A program made the translations under genes and the position numbers. The notes under the pieces were generated by a model. The model did not search any database. It saw only the letters and a list, made by a program, of their open reading frames with translations, and had not been told where the DNA came from. Of a DNA stretch of 64,000 bases, positions 51,376-60,594 are shown piece by piece; the first letter of the stretch is position 1; each line of letters starts with the position of its first letter. This DNA comes from Persicitalea jodogahamensis (GTDB lineage: Bacteria; Bacteroidota; Bacteroidia; Cytophagales; Spirosomataceae): positions 1,645,731 to 1,709,730 of the forward strand of contig NZ_BMXF01000001.1 of the NCBI RefSeq assembly GCF_014651615.1, read 5' to 3'.

Positions 51376-53661
51376 ATGAAAATCTGCCGTAAAACATTGC
51401 TACTGGCGATTTCCCTAACCCTTCTTTCGGTAGGTGCTATGGCCCAGAGTGCCCGGCTTCGGTCGGCCAACAAGCAATTTGAAGACATGAGTTACCTCAA
51501 TGCGGTGCGTTCTTACGAGGACTTTCTGCGGCTCGACAAGCGCGGCGATCCGCTGGAACGCCGCGAAGCCCTGATCAAACTGGGCTACAGCTACCGTCGT
51601 TTGCAGGATTCGAGGAATGCCGAGCGGGTCTATGGTGAACTGGTCGATAAGTACACCGATCTGCCCAGCGAAACCTATCTATATTACGCTCAGGAACTGG
51701 CAAAAAACAAAAAGTACCGGGACTCCCAGAAAATGTACGCCAAGTATGGCGAAAAGCAAACGGAGGATTTACGGGGTAAGAAGTTTACGGTTTCATACAT
51801 GGATATGAACCGATTCTACGAGGACTCATCCTCCTATAAGGTAGAGTACCTGCCATTCAACTCCCGCCAGGCTGACTTCAGTCCGATGTACTATCAGGGC
51901 GGTTTGACGTTTGTGTCGGCCCGCAATGAATCCGGAGTGGTAAAGAGGGTCTTTAACTTTAATCAGACCCCCTTCCTGGACATTTACTTTCAGCCGGACA
52001 CCAATCAGTTTCGCCAGGCAACAATCTCAACTACTACCTCTACCTTAGGTGGCGGAGACATCAACTCAGCCGAGGACGACCGCAATGCGGCAACTCCCAC
52101 CGAGGTGAATTTGACTAAATCCGAAATTTTCAGCCGTACTCTCAACACCAAGTACCATGAGGGGCCGATGACTTTTTTTAAAGATCAGAAGCGGATTATT
52201 TTTACCCGTAACAATGATGATAAGGGCAAATCCGGAAAAAGCAGTAGTGAAGGAATCAGGAAACTGAAACTCTACTACGCTGAACAAGACTCCAAAGGCA
52301 AATGGGTGAATATCAAAGAGCTGCCTTTCAATAGTAAAGATTATTCTTGCGGACATCCAGCCCTCTCACCTGATGACTCCAAGCTGTATTTCGTGTCTGA
52401 CATGCCCGGTGGATACGGCTCGACCGATCTTTATGTGGTGGATTTCAATAATGGTGAATGGGGTACGCCGGTAAATATGGGGCGGGAAGTCAATACCGAA
52501 GGTAACGAGATGTTCCCTTATATGGATACCAACGGTACACTGTATTTCTCGTCCGACGGCCACGAGGGCTTGGGCGGACTCGACGTATTTTCGGCGGAAA
52601 TGCGGGGAGATATTGCCCTGAAGGGTGTAGAAAACCTTGGCGCTCCCATCAACTCAGCCAACGATGATTTCGGTTTTATCGCTGATGCCAACCGGATGTC
52701 GGGCTATTTCAGTTCAAATCGCAAGCGTGGTGCCTCCGACGACAATATTTATAGCTTCCGACGCGTGTGCAAGCAACTCAACATTTTTGTGTACGACGCC
52801 AAAACCAAGGAGCCGATCGAAGCTGCTGACGTACGGGTGGTGAAGAGTGGTGTCAATCAGCAACTCCAGCAGACGGGTATGGACGGCAGCGTCAGAATGT
52901 GTCTTGAAACCTCCAAAGAGTACGAGTTTAAAGCAATTAAAGAAGGGTACGCCGCCAACAGCGTTCGCTTCTCTACCCTGACCCAGTCGTCAAACCCAAG
53001 CATGGGTCTGTCAATTTACCTGGATCGGAGTGAGAATACCTCCATCGTGAAAGGTACCATCCGGAAGGAGGTGGACCTGAAACCCGCCGATGGCGTCCGT
53101 GTAACGCTGCGCAACGATAAAAACAATTCCGAAGAAACCGTAACGACAGGACCCGATGGGGGGTACGAGTTCGACATGGACCCTAACTCGAATTATACGA
53201 TCACCACGGAAAAGGACAAGTATACGCGCGACCAGAACCAAATCAAGACCCGCCGCAAGGGCGAAGTGGTTGAGAACAATGTCGGAATCTACGGCGAAGG
53301 CGATGTGTTCCGGCTGGACAATATCTACTACGACCTCGATAAGTTTTTCATCCGTCCCGATGCCGCGAAAGAACTCGACCGCGTCGTAGCTCTTTTGGCA
53401 AAGTACCCTGAAATGACCGTGGAACTACGCTCGCATACCGACAGCCGGGCCAGCGATCAATACAACGAAAAACTGTCCGAACGCCGGGCCCGCGCAGCGT
53501 ACGATTATCTGGTGCGCCGGGGCGTCAGCCCGATGCGTTTGGTGGCACGGGGCTATGGGGAAAGCCAGCCCGTGAATGATTGTGTGGATGGCGAAAACTG
53601 CACGGAAAGTCAATATCAGATGAATCGCCGGACGGAGTTTAAAGTACTGGCGGTGCAATAG
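51376..53661 (+). CDS. PorE-like OmpA-family protein (TPR, PD40, CRD, OmpA)
   Basis: The 761-residue protein has a signal peptide (1-24, ending AMAQ; not a lipobox) and then a TPR region (about 30-145). PD40/WD40-like beta-propeller blades span about 155-470 (HPALSPDDSKLYFVSDMPGG, NEMFPYMDTNGTLYFSSDGH), then two carboxypeptidase-regulatory-like folds at about 470-645, and a C-terminal OmpA peptidoglycan-binding domain (650-758; VELRSHTDSRASDQYNEKLS). This domain order is that of PorE, a lipoprotein of the type IX secretion machinery; the lack of a lipobox Cys is a difference. Peptidoglycan anchoring of an outer-membrane complex is likely. Confidence 0.85.
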   Translation: MKICRKTLLLAISLTLLSVGAMAQSARLRSANKQFEDMSYLNAVRSYEDFLRLDKRGDPLERREALIKLGYSYRRLQDSRNAERVYGELVDKYTDLPSETYLYYAQELAKNKKYRDSQKMYAKYGEKQTEDLRGKKFTVSYMDMNRFYEDSSSYKVEYLPFNSRQADFSPMYYQGGLTFVSARNESGVVKRVFNFNQTPFLDIYFQPDTNQFRQATISTTTSTLGGGDINSAEDDRNAATPTEVNLTKSEIFSRTLNTKYHEGPMTFFKDQKRIIFTRNNDDKGKSGKSSSEGIRKLKLYYAEQDSKGKWVNIKELPFNSKDYSCGHPALSPDDSKLYFVSDMPGGYGSTDLYVVDFNNGEWGTPVNMGREVNTEGNEMFPYMDTNGTLYFSSDGHEGLGGLDVFSAEMRGDIALKGVENLGAPINSANDDFGFIADANRMSGYFSSNRKRGASDDNIYSFRRVCKQLNIFVYDAKTKEPIEAADVRVVKSGVNQQLQQTGMDGSVRMCLETSKEYEFKAIKEGYAANSVRFSTLTQSSNPSMGLSIYLDRSENTSIVKGTIRKEVDLKPADGVRVTLRNDKNNSEETVTTGPDGGYEFDMDPNSNYTITTEKDKYTRDQNQIKTRRKGEVVENNVGIYGEGDVFRLDNIYYDLDKFFIRPDAAKELDRVVALLAKYPEMTVELRSHTDSRASDQYNEKLSERRARAAYDYLVRRGVSPMRLVARGYGESQPVNDCVDGENCTESQYQMNRRTEFKVLAVQ

Positions 53662-53690
53662 CGGACATAGCAATAGCGAGATATGTTTGG

Positions 53691-53698
53691 TAGTTTTG
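53691..53698 (+). promoter_or_regulatory. Possible -7 element of the glutamine-synthetase-like gene
   Basis: TAGTTTTG matches TAnnTTTG and lies 22 bases before the ATG at 53721, but no good -33 box is seen at the right distance. Confidence 0.3.
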
Positions 53699-53720
53699 CC
53701 CCGTCAACCTCAATCTTGCG

Positions 53721-55079
53721 ATGAACAAGCAACAAATCACCGACTTTCTCGACCAGCATGATATTCAAAAAATAAAGTTCGCTTTTGCCGACATCGACGG
53801 CATTCTGCGAGGTAAAGTCATTCACCGCCGGAAGTTTCTGGACGGCCTGGAAAACGGCTACGGCTTTTGTGACGTTACGTTTGGGTGGGATAGTTCGGAC
53901 GAACTGTACGACAACGTAAAAATCACGGGCTGGCACTCGGGCTACCCCGATGCCACCGCCCGCATTGACCTTGACACTTTTCGGCAGATCCCCTGGGAGG
54001 GTGATCTGCCGTTTTTTTTGGCAGATTTCAGCAATCCTGACGGCGATGATCTGGCCGCCTGTCCGCGTAGTCTTCTAAAGCGTGTGGTGGAGCAATGTGC
54101 CGGACTGGGCTTTCATGCCGAATATGCTCAGGAGTTTGAGTGGTTTAACTTTCGGGAAACGCCCCAAAGTCTGCAGGAAAAGGGGTTTCGGGACATGGAG
54201 CCGCTCACGCCGGGAATGTTCGGCTATTCCATTCTGCGGCCTTCACAGGAGAGCGATTTCAACAATGATCTTTTTGATCTGCTGGCCAACTTTGACCTAA
54301 CGCTGGAAGGGCTGCATACCGAAACGGGCCCAGGCGTGTACGAAGCGGCTATTATCCACGATGAAATTCTGAAAGCTGCCGATAAAGCGACACTTTTCAA
54401 ATCGTCCGTGAAGGAAATTGGCCACCGCCATGGTATCGCTGCCACTTTCATGGCCAAATGGAATGCCGAACTACCTGGCTGTAGCGGCCATATCCACCAG
54501 AGTCTCTGGTCGCCCGACCGGAGTCAAAATCTGTTTTTTGACCCGCAGGACACCCATAAGATGAGCACGCTGATGAAGCACTTCATTGCCGGGCAGTTGC
54601 ATTGCTTGCCGCACATTTTGCCAATGTTCGCGCCCACAGTGAACAGCTACAAGCGGCTGGTGGAGGGGGCCTGGGCACCCACGACTGTGACCTGGGCCAT
54701 AGAAAACCGCACGACTGCGCTACGGGTAATCAACGACTCGGAGGGGCACGCGCGCGTCGAACACCGGGTGGCCGGGGCCGACTCTAACCCGTATCTGGCG
54801 ATGGCCGCCGCACTTGCCTCAGGGCTCTATGGAATCAGGAAAAAACTACCGCTCGATGTACCGGCCACCCAGGGAAATGGCTACCAGAACAAGGAAAATG
54901 GTATATTACCCGCGAATCTCAAAGAGGCCACCCAGGCGATGAAAGAAAGTACCATCGCGATTGAGCTGTTCGGCGAGCCTTTTGTCAGCCATTTTACGGC
55001 CACCCGCGATTGGGAATGGCGACAATATGCGCGCCAGGTCAGCGATTGGGAATTGCGCCGGTATTTCGAGATAATCTAG
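53721..55079 (+). CDS. Glutamine-synthetase-family ligase (gamma-glutamylpolyamine-synthetase-like)
   Basis: The 452-residue cytoplasmic protein begins IQKIKFAFADIDGILRGKVI, typical of the GS family N-terminus. The catalytic metal and substrate residues are in EGLHTETGPGVYEAAI, GHRHGIAATFMAKW, SGHIHQSLW and NRTTALRVI (about 195-335). The length and sequence favour the PuuA/GlnA3-like subgroup, which ligates glutamate to amines, over housekeeping GlnA. The substrate amine is unknown. A kinase-fold protein and an HAD phosphatase follow on the same strand. Confidence 0.9.
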   Translation: MNKQQITDFLDQHDIQKIKFAFADIDGILRGKVIHRRKFLDGLENGYGFCDVTFGWDSSDELYDNVKITGWHSGYPDATARIDLDTFRQIPWEGDLPFFLADFSNPDGDDLAACPRSLLKRVVEQCAGLGFHAEYAQEFEWFNFRETPQSLQEKGFRDMEPLTPGMFGYSILRPSQESDFNNDLFDLLANFDLTLEGLHTETGPGVYEAAIIHDEILKAADKATLFKSSVKEIGHRHGIAATFMAKWNAELPGCSGHIHQSLWSPDRSQNLFFDPQDTHKMSTLMKHFIAGQLHCLPHILPMFAPTVNSYKRLVEGAWAPTTVTWAIENRTTALRVINDSEGHARVEHRVAGADSNPYLAMAAALASGLYGIRKKLPLDVPATQGNGYQNKENGILPANLKEATQAMKESTIAIELFGEPFVSHFTATRDWEWRQYARQVSDWELRRYFEII

Positions 55080-55251
55080 TTTGAAGAGGTAAGAAGTGGC
55101 GAAAACACATGATCCGCTTTCTACTTTGGCAGTAGATGCACACTCTTCCAACATAAGGCTTGTTCCCGGAATAGGGAGTATATGGATTACTTTTCACTAA
55201 AGGCAACCTTCGATGTGTGCCTTTGCGACCCAAAAATTTGCCCCTCCGACA

Positions 55252-56298
55252 ATGCGCTTAATAAACTATCACCAGATAATAAGAGAGGCTTGGGAAGGGT
55301 TCGACCCCTCGAAGAAGATCGTTAGCATAACGGATATCAGTGCAATGGTGTCCACCAACCACGTTTTCAGGATTTGGCTGGACACGGAAGAGATGGTCAT
55401 TGCCAAGCTCTCGTATTTTGGCAAATTCGAGCATTTCAAAGAAGATCATCGGATTATCCACGCATTGGCGACCAATCTTCTGTACCCATTCGAGAATGTG
55501 CTGGCCAAATCTTTGGTTAAAAACAACCAGGTTTACACCTACCGCTTTAAGGATGCCATGGTCGATGCCTGGCTGGTGTTTTACAATCCGGTTCGGACAA
55601 AAGAGCGACTGCCCAAGCGACTGAACGAAGAGCAGATTCGTAGCCTGGCGCGGGAAATTGCCAAATTCCACAAATCCTGCTTTCGGGTGAGCAAGGTACT
55701 TCCCAAAGCCTCAAAAAAATTGAGGACGGATATTCAACATCTGCTGGATATCCTGGCCACCGAAACCGGGGAATTCGAGCACCGCATGCACGTTGATTTC
55801 CTGCGAGAACAATGTGGACTTTTCTTGAAGAATATTCAGAAACTCGACGTTATTTCTTTCGATCTCCTGCCTGTGTTTGTAGATTGGAACATTGGTAATT
55901 TTTCGGTTGAAGAGGACTGTACCCTGTTCTCCCGCTGGGATTACGATTGGTTCCGGGTATCGTCGCGGATCATGGATTTCTACTTTCTGAGCCGCGTTGT
56001 ATCCGATGTGGGTGACCGCACGGTGTTTAGCTACTATATTGGTCCTCTGATGGAAGATCGCTTTATGATTTTTTTGGAAGAGTACCACAAAATCTACCCC
56101 CTTACCCGAAACGAAGTCCTTTTTATTAAAGAAGCGTATCGTTTTTTTATCCTTAATTACGTCATCAAGGATGGTCGCTACTTTTTTCACCGCACCTACG
56201 CCATTAAGCTTCAGCGTGAGGCTTACAAAATTTACTTTCCCAGTATCGAAAAAGAATTCGACGCTGAGAAAATCTTGAACCACCTAAAAATTCGATAG
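55252..56298 (+). CDS. APH/choline-kinase-fold protein of unknown substrate
   Basis: I start it at the ATG at 55252 (MRLINYHQIIREAWEG), 348 residues; the ATG at 55213 is in frame but lies in the likely promoter (TGCCTTTG at 55218-55225). The C-terminal half resembles APH-type phosphotransferases: VFVDWNIGNFSV stands where the HxDxxxxN catalytic loop is expected, with Asp and Asn kept and the His replaced. RWDYDWFRVSSRIMDFYFL then stands at the metal-binding DxD position. Small-molecule or protein phosphorylation is inferred. One base separates it from the HAD phosphatase, so the two are co-translated. Confidence 0.62.
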   Translation: MRLINYHQIIREAWEGFDPSKKIVSITDISAMVSTNHVFRIWLDTEEMVIAKLSYFGKFEHFKEDHRIIHALATNLLYPFENVLAKSLVKNNQVYTYRFKDAMVDAWLVFYNPVRTKERLPKRLNEEQIRSLAREIAKFHKSCFRVSKVLPKASKKLRTDIQHLLDILATETGEFEHRMHVDFLREQCGLFLKNIQKLDVISFDLLPVFVDWNIGNFSVEEDCTLFSRWDYDWFRVSSRIMDFYFLSRVVSDVGDRTVFSYYIGPLMEDRFMIFLEEYHKIYPLTRNEVLFIKEAYRFFILNYVIKDGRYFFHRTYAIKLQREAYKIYFPSIEKEFDAEKILNHLKIR

Positions 56299-56299
56299 A

Positions 56300-57145
56300 A
56301 TGCGTTTATCCTCTTTCAAGTCCGTAGTTTCAAAGTATGATGTCGTTTTCTTCGATGCTTTTGGCGTTCTAAAAACGCACAATGCCTTGATTCCTGGAAT
56401 CGAGAAAACCTTCGCGTATCTGCGGGAACAGAAAAAGGATTTTTATGTCCTGACCAACGATGCCTCGCGCAGTCCGAATGCATTGGCGGAATCCTACCAC
56501 CGCCTGGGGTTGTACGACATCGTGCCGGACTGTATCATTTCTTCCGGCATGCTGGCACGCGACTATCTGGAACTCAAAGTGGATGGCGGCACAGTGGCGT
56601 ACCTGGGCACCGAGAAGTCGGCACACTACCTGGAAACCCTTGGCATGAAGACGCTTCCGATTGGCGAGTTGAACCTCGATTTCGCCCATGAGGTGACCGC
56701 TCTAGTCATGCTCGACGACGAAGGCTTCGACTGGAACCGTGATCTCAGCAAGACTGTCAACCTGCTCCGTCGGCGCAATATCCCGGTTATTGTGGCCAAT
56801 ACCGATCGCTACTATCCAATGTCGCCAAAGTACGTCTCCATTGCCATCGGCGCGGTAGCTACTATGATTGAGGATATTATCGGCAGGCACTTTATCCGTT
56901 TCGGAAAGCCCGATGCCCAAATGTTTATTTTTGCCTACGAGCACATTAAAAACTACCCGGATGTAAGCAAGAAAAGTATTCTGATGGTAGGGGATACCCT
57001 GCACACCGACATTCTGGGCGGCAATAAATTTGGACTGGATACGGCACTTGTCCTCAGCGGCAACACGCAGGCGAAAGAGGCTGAGGTTAAGATACATACA
57101 ACAGGGATTATCCCCACCTACATCTGCGAATCGGCAGTAATATAG
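56300..57145 (+). CDS. HAD-superfamily IIA phosphatase (NagD-like)
   Basis: This 281-residue protein has the HAD motif I FFDAFGVLK with nucleophile Asp19; the usual acid/base Asp two residues on is Phe21. Motif II is VLTNDASRS near residue 52, motif III Lys is in RFGKPDAQMF, and motif IV is MVGDTLHTDILGG near residue 232. The C2a cap places it in subclass IIA, as in NagD. Some IIA branches carry Trp or Phe at this position, so activity is uncertain but not excluded. It follows the kinase-fold gene by one base. Confidence 0.85.
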   Translation: MRLSSFKSVVSKYDVVFFDAFGVLKTHNALIPGIEKTFAYLREQKKDFYVLTNDASRSPNALAESYHRLGLYDIVPDCIISSGMLARDYLELKVDGGTVAYLGTEKSAHYLETLGMKTLPIGELNLDFAHEVTALVMLDDEGFDWNRDLSKTVNLLRRRNIPVIVANTDRYYPMSPKYVSIAIGAVATMIEDIIGRHFIRFGKPDAQMFIFAYEHIKNYPDVSKKSILMVGDTLHTDILGGNKFGLDTALVLSGNTQAKEAEVKIHTTGIIPTYICESAVI

Positions 57146-57146
57146 G

Positions 57147-58070
57147 CTACCGGCCATCGGCTACCGGTAATTTTGCTTCATAGACATACATTGTTGCCTG
57201 GTTGTCATCAGGTACAAAGTACCCCCTGATGCCTTCCTCGGTACTTTCGAGCCAGAAGGGGTTCTGGGTCATGGGTCTTCCCGATGGCGACCACAATTGG
57301 ACGGGAATTTGGTGAATGACCCGGTGGGTTAGCAGATCGACCATTTCCAGGCCGCCCAGTCGGAAAACCGAGTCGCCATTCCGGTAATTTTTCAAACCAC
57401 CGCAGAGCATTCGATGATTGCCGATATAATGGCAATCCTGATAATCAATGTAGTAAGTTGGATTGGCCACACGGAGCTTCTCGGGCGATAATTGAGTTAG
57501 TACTTTATCACCAGCACCAAGTGCCCATTGGTAAAAGTGCCTTGAACCCCAATTTATTCCATGCAGCTTGTGCGACACAAAATCGTGCACGATTCCGCCG
57601 ATATGGTCGGCAAAGCGAAACACTTCCGTTGTCGCAAGCGTAGCAGGATCAACTTTATAAACGACGGACCTGCTGTCGGGACGATACTCGGCGACGGGTA
57701 CCCAGATAGCTTCTCTGTCGAAATCAATTCCGCCCGGATGATACATCGGCCCTTCTCCCAATTTGAGGTCGGCGAGTAGTTTGCCACTGGCATCGAATTC
57801 AAAAAGGTGTCCTATGCCTTCGCCAGCCGCTCTGTCAAGTACCTCTACGGAAGATAGGTAAAAATTGGTGCCTATTTTCACCATGCCCTGTGGATGGTGA
57901 GCCGGGAATAAAAGGGGAATGGAAGCTATTTGTTTCCAGGTAGTAGTATCCCGAAGCAGCAGAAATTTTTTTCCCAAGTCATGAATCGGCAACTGCCCGC
58001 AGACTTTTCCTGAAAAGAGAAATAGCAAAAAGGGTAGTAAGAGCCATCCTTTTCCCGAAAGTCGGTTCAT
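57147..58070 (-). CDS. DUF6454 family exported protein
   Basis: The 307-residue protein has a signal peptide (about 1-25, VCGQ). The rest looks like a beta-propeller: PQGMVKIGTNFYLSSVEVLD, GPMYHPGGIDFDREAIWVPV and HDFVSHKLHGINWGSRHFY match DUF6454. No catalytic triad is evident. It lies between a cytoplasmic cluster and Gfo/Idh genes and could bind sugar or lactone, but this is a guess. It is convergent with the HAD gene, with one base between stops. Confidence 0.78.
   Translation of the reverse strand: MNRLSGKGWLLLPFLLFLFSGKVCGQLPIHDLGKKFLLLRDTTTWKQIASIPLLFPAHHPQGMVKIGTNFYLSSVEVLDRAAGEGIGHLFEFDASGKLLADLKLGEGPMYHPGGIDFDREAIWVPVAEYRPDSRSVVYKVDPATLATTEVFRFADHIGGIVHDFVSHKLHGINWGSRHFYQWALGAGDKVLTQLSPEKLRVANPTYYIDYQDCHYIGNHRMLCGGLKNYRNGDSVFRLGGLEMVDLLTHRVIHQIPVQLWSPSGRPMTQNPFWLESTEEGIRGYFVPDDNQATMYVYEAKLPVADGR
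57148..57174. terminator. Weak hairpin between convergent genes
   Basis: TACCGG (57148-57153) pairs with CCGGTA (57164-57169), followed by ATTTTGC on the plus strand. The DUF6454 stop codon lies within it. The U tract is short. Confidence 0.3.
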
Positions 58071-58122
58071 TGCAGTAGATTAGGAATCGTTGAGACTTGA
58101 AAGTGGGGAAGTACCCTACCGA

Positions 58123-59451
58123 TTATACCTTCGGCAATACCCACGGCTTCCGGTACTTCGGCGTGATCAGAGCATTCGCTGCCGCATTGTCCCCGAAATT
58201 CTTCTTGGCCTCGTTCCAGTTCAATTGTGACTTCGTCAGCAATGCAATGTTGCCCGCATGGGCGCAGGCCGCTACCAGACGACCGTTTTCAATGGGGCAG
58301 TTTGGTTCGGCGCGGGATTTGATGCAGTCGATGAAATTTTGAGTATGCTCCTGGTGGTAGTTTTTGCCGGGTTGGTAAGGGACCGGGGGTACTTTGTACG
58401 AAAGCCGATCGCCACTAAGCTCGGGAATAATTTCCCAGCCTTCACGGTTGATGACCAGCGTAGCGTCGTCACACACGTAGGAAAGACCATATTTTTTGCC
58501 GTAAGGGCCGCTCTCTACGCCCGCGATATTTTCCCAATTGATCACGTAATCCGGCAACTGGTAGTTGACACTCATGGTATCGAAGGTCTGGTGGGCATGG
58601 TCGGGATAAGCAAAATTGCCCCCCGATGCCGTAATGGAAATCGGCATCTCCTTGACGTCCTTCACCCATAAGGCCATGTCCAGCAAGTGAACGCCCCAGT
58701 CGGTCATCAATCCGCCGCCATAATCCCAGAACATACGCCAGGAGCCATGAAATCGGCTTTGGTTAAAAGTACGCTCGGGAGCCGGACCGAGCCACATCGC
58801 GAAGTCCACACCGGGCGGCACGGGTGAATCGGGTACTATGGGTTGCCCAATGCCGTACATGAAATTAGCCCAGACATTCACTTTTCGTAATTGGCCCAGC
58901 TTGCCCTGACGAATCATGTCCAGGGCCTTCATCCAGTGAGTACCGCTGCGCTGCTGCTGACCCACCTGCACTACGCGGTTGTACTTTCGGGTGGCGGCCA
59001 CCATCACGTCGCACTCGGCGATACTGTTGGCCAACGGTTTTTCTACGTAAATATCTTTTCCCGCCTCACAAGCGGCCACGAACGGCAGGCAATGCCAGTG
59101 ATCGGGCGTCCCGATGATGACCGCGTCGATGTCTTTGTCGTCCATCATTTTGCGGTAGTCTTTATACAGCTTGGGTGCTTTACCCTGAATTCTGAGTACG
59201 TCCGCGCTACGGTCGGCCAAGACCTTATCATCGATGTCGCAAAGGGCGGCGCATTCCACGCCGGCTATGTTCAAAGCATTTTGTAAAGCCCCGAAGCCCC
59301 GGCCTCGGGCACCGACCAGCCCAACGACAATTTTTTCGTTGGCATTCCGGGCGCGTTGTGCTTGCAGCGGTGAATAGGCCAAACTACCCAATCCGGCGGC
59401 AGCGGCGATTTTGGTGGAGTTGTTCAGGAACTGGCGGCGGGTAGTTGGCAT
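58123..59451 (-). CDS. Tat-exported Gfo/Idh/MocA family oxidoreductase
   Basis: The 442-residue protein begins MPTTRRQFLNNSTKIAAAAG, a clear Tat signal. The Rossmann motif VVGLVGARGRGFGAL is at about 43-57, EKPLANS near residue 137, and YGGGLMTDWGVHLLDMALW in the C-terminal domain. Such proteins are NAD(P)-dependent sugar dehydrogenases or, in some cases, glycosidases; here a GH109-like C-terminus is not evident. Substrate is unknown. It lies on the same strand as DUF6454, 52 bases upstream of it. Confidence 0.9.
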   Translation of the reverse strand: MPTTRRQFLNNSTKIAAAAGLGSLAYSPLQAQRARNANEKIVVGLVGARGRGFGALQNALNIAGVECAALCDIDDKVLADRSADVLRIQGKAPKLYKDYRKMMDDKDIDAVIIGTPDHWHCLPFVAACEAGKDIYVEKPLANSIAECDVMVAATRKYNRVVQVGQQQRSGTHWMKALDMIRQGKLGQLRKVNVWANFMYGIGQPIVPDSPVPPGVDFAMWLGPAPERTFNQSRFHGSWRMFWDYGGGLMTDWGVHLLDMALWVKDVKEMPISITASGGNFAYPDHAHQTFDTMSVNYQLPDYVINWENIAGVESGPYGKKYGLSYVCDDATLVINREGWEIIPELSGDRLSYKVPPVPYQPGKNYHQEHTQNFIDCIKSRAEPNCPIENGRLVAACAHAGNIALLTKSQLNWNEAKKNFGDNAAANALITPKYRKPWVLPKV

Positions 59452-59536
59452 GGGAATGAGGTTGTAGGTTTACTACCAAAGGCACGTTAGTTTAAACTTC
59501 TACCGCTTATGATAAAGAACCTCCAAAGAAGTGACC

Positions 59537-60511
59537 TTAAAGGTTCGTGGGTATCTTCAAAGGCAAATGTTTGTCCGGCCTGAACACTTCGTATTTGTAA
59601 TTAACCGTATCCGTTTTGTCATTATTTGGAGAATATTCATCCCCCTCCAAAAACCTTTTCCTGTCCCGGTCTCTACTCTCTTTATTAAATTTAGTAAGGC
59701 CCTCGGCACTGAGTTCGCTCTTATTGCTCATATCGGTCGTATACCGGTGTACCTCTTCTACAAGGCGGTTTTGGCCATCGTACTTGTACCAAATAGTATC
59801 CGGCCCCTCTGGCCTATAAAACTGCCCCAAATGCATATGATCAAACCAGCTCATGGCTAGTTTTCCACCAGAATCGTAGGCGTAGCGTTGGGCAAAATGG
59901 TTGATCGTGTCTTTTGACCCATCTTGACCTTTATATACATAAAGCTTGTAATGGTAAACGAGATGGCCCTGGTTGTCTTTTTCCCAAAACTCTTTTCTTG
60001 AGGAAAAAGTAGTGTCAGGAATTGCGCTTTTCTTTATCACTGTCTTGACTATGGTATCTCCTGTTTCTGTATAAGTAAATGATTGCTTCTTACGATACTT
60101 AGGATCGAATGAAAAACCTCCTCCATTGTTAGAGCCGCCGCTCAGTAGCCGGGCAACCATTTGTCCTGTTGAATCAAACTTTCTGCGTACACTATCTATC
60201 TGGACATACCCAGTAGGGGAGCTATCGCTGTGGTAGTACTTCACTGTGAGCGTATTGTTCGCGCCTTCATACTGATTCAACTCCTTTATATTCGTTCGCC
60301 CAAATCGGAATATTTCCAAAGCCCGATCCTGGCTATCGAGAAAGGTAGTTTCGATGTGCTTGCCATTGTGCCACTTTGTGCGCACGGTGGCAATTTTATC
60401 ATGAGGCGTTTCTAAATGCGGAATACCTGGATCTAAAAAGATGTCCTCTGCCGAATAACAACTTACCAGGACAGAAAAAACACAAAAAATCAATAAACGA
60501 TGTCTTAACAT
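59537..60511 (-). CDS. Hypothetical lipoprotein with YD-like repeats
   Basis: The 324-residue protein has a lipobox LVSC at residues 15-18 and is probably lipid-anchored. The mature part shows repeated Tyr-Asp-type strands (RYAYDSGGKLAMSWFDHMHL; WYKYDGQNRLVEEVHRYTTD), reminiscent of RHS/YD or DUF4595-like proteins. No catalytic motif is seen. It may have been transcribed from its own promoter in the 86-base gap after the Gfo gene. Confidence 0.7.
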   Translation of the reverse strand: MLRHRLLIFCVFSVLVSCYSAEDIFLDPGIPHLETPHDKIATVRTKWHNGKHIETTFLDSQDRALEIFRFGRTNIKELNQYEGANNTLTVKYYHSDSSPTGYVQIDSVRRKFDSTGQMVARLLSGGSNNGGGFSFDPKYRKKQSFTYTETGDTIVKTVIKKSAIPDTTFSSRKEFWEKDNQGHLVYHYKLYVYKGQDGSKDTINHFAQRYAYDSGGKLAMSWFDHMHLGQFYRPEGPDTIWYKYDGQNRLVEEVHRYTTDMSNKSELSAEGLTKFNKESRDRDRKRFLEGDEYSPNNDKTDTVNYKYEVFRPDKHLPLKIPTNL

Positions 60512-60594
60512 CAGCCAACGTTTGAATGGTGGGTTGTAAAAATATTTAATTTATAAAACATTGGTAAAGAGGTACTTTTGATAAAAAAGCAAAA

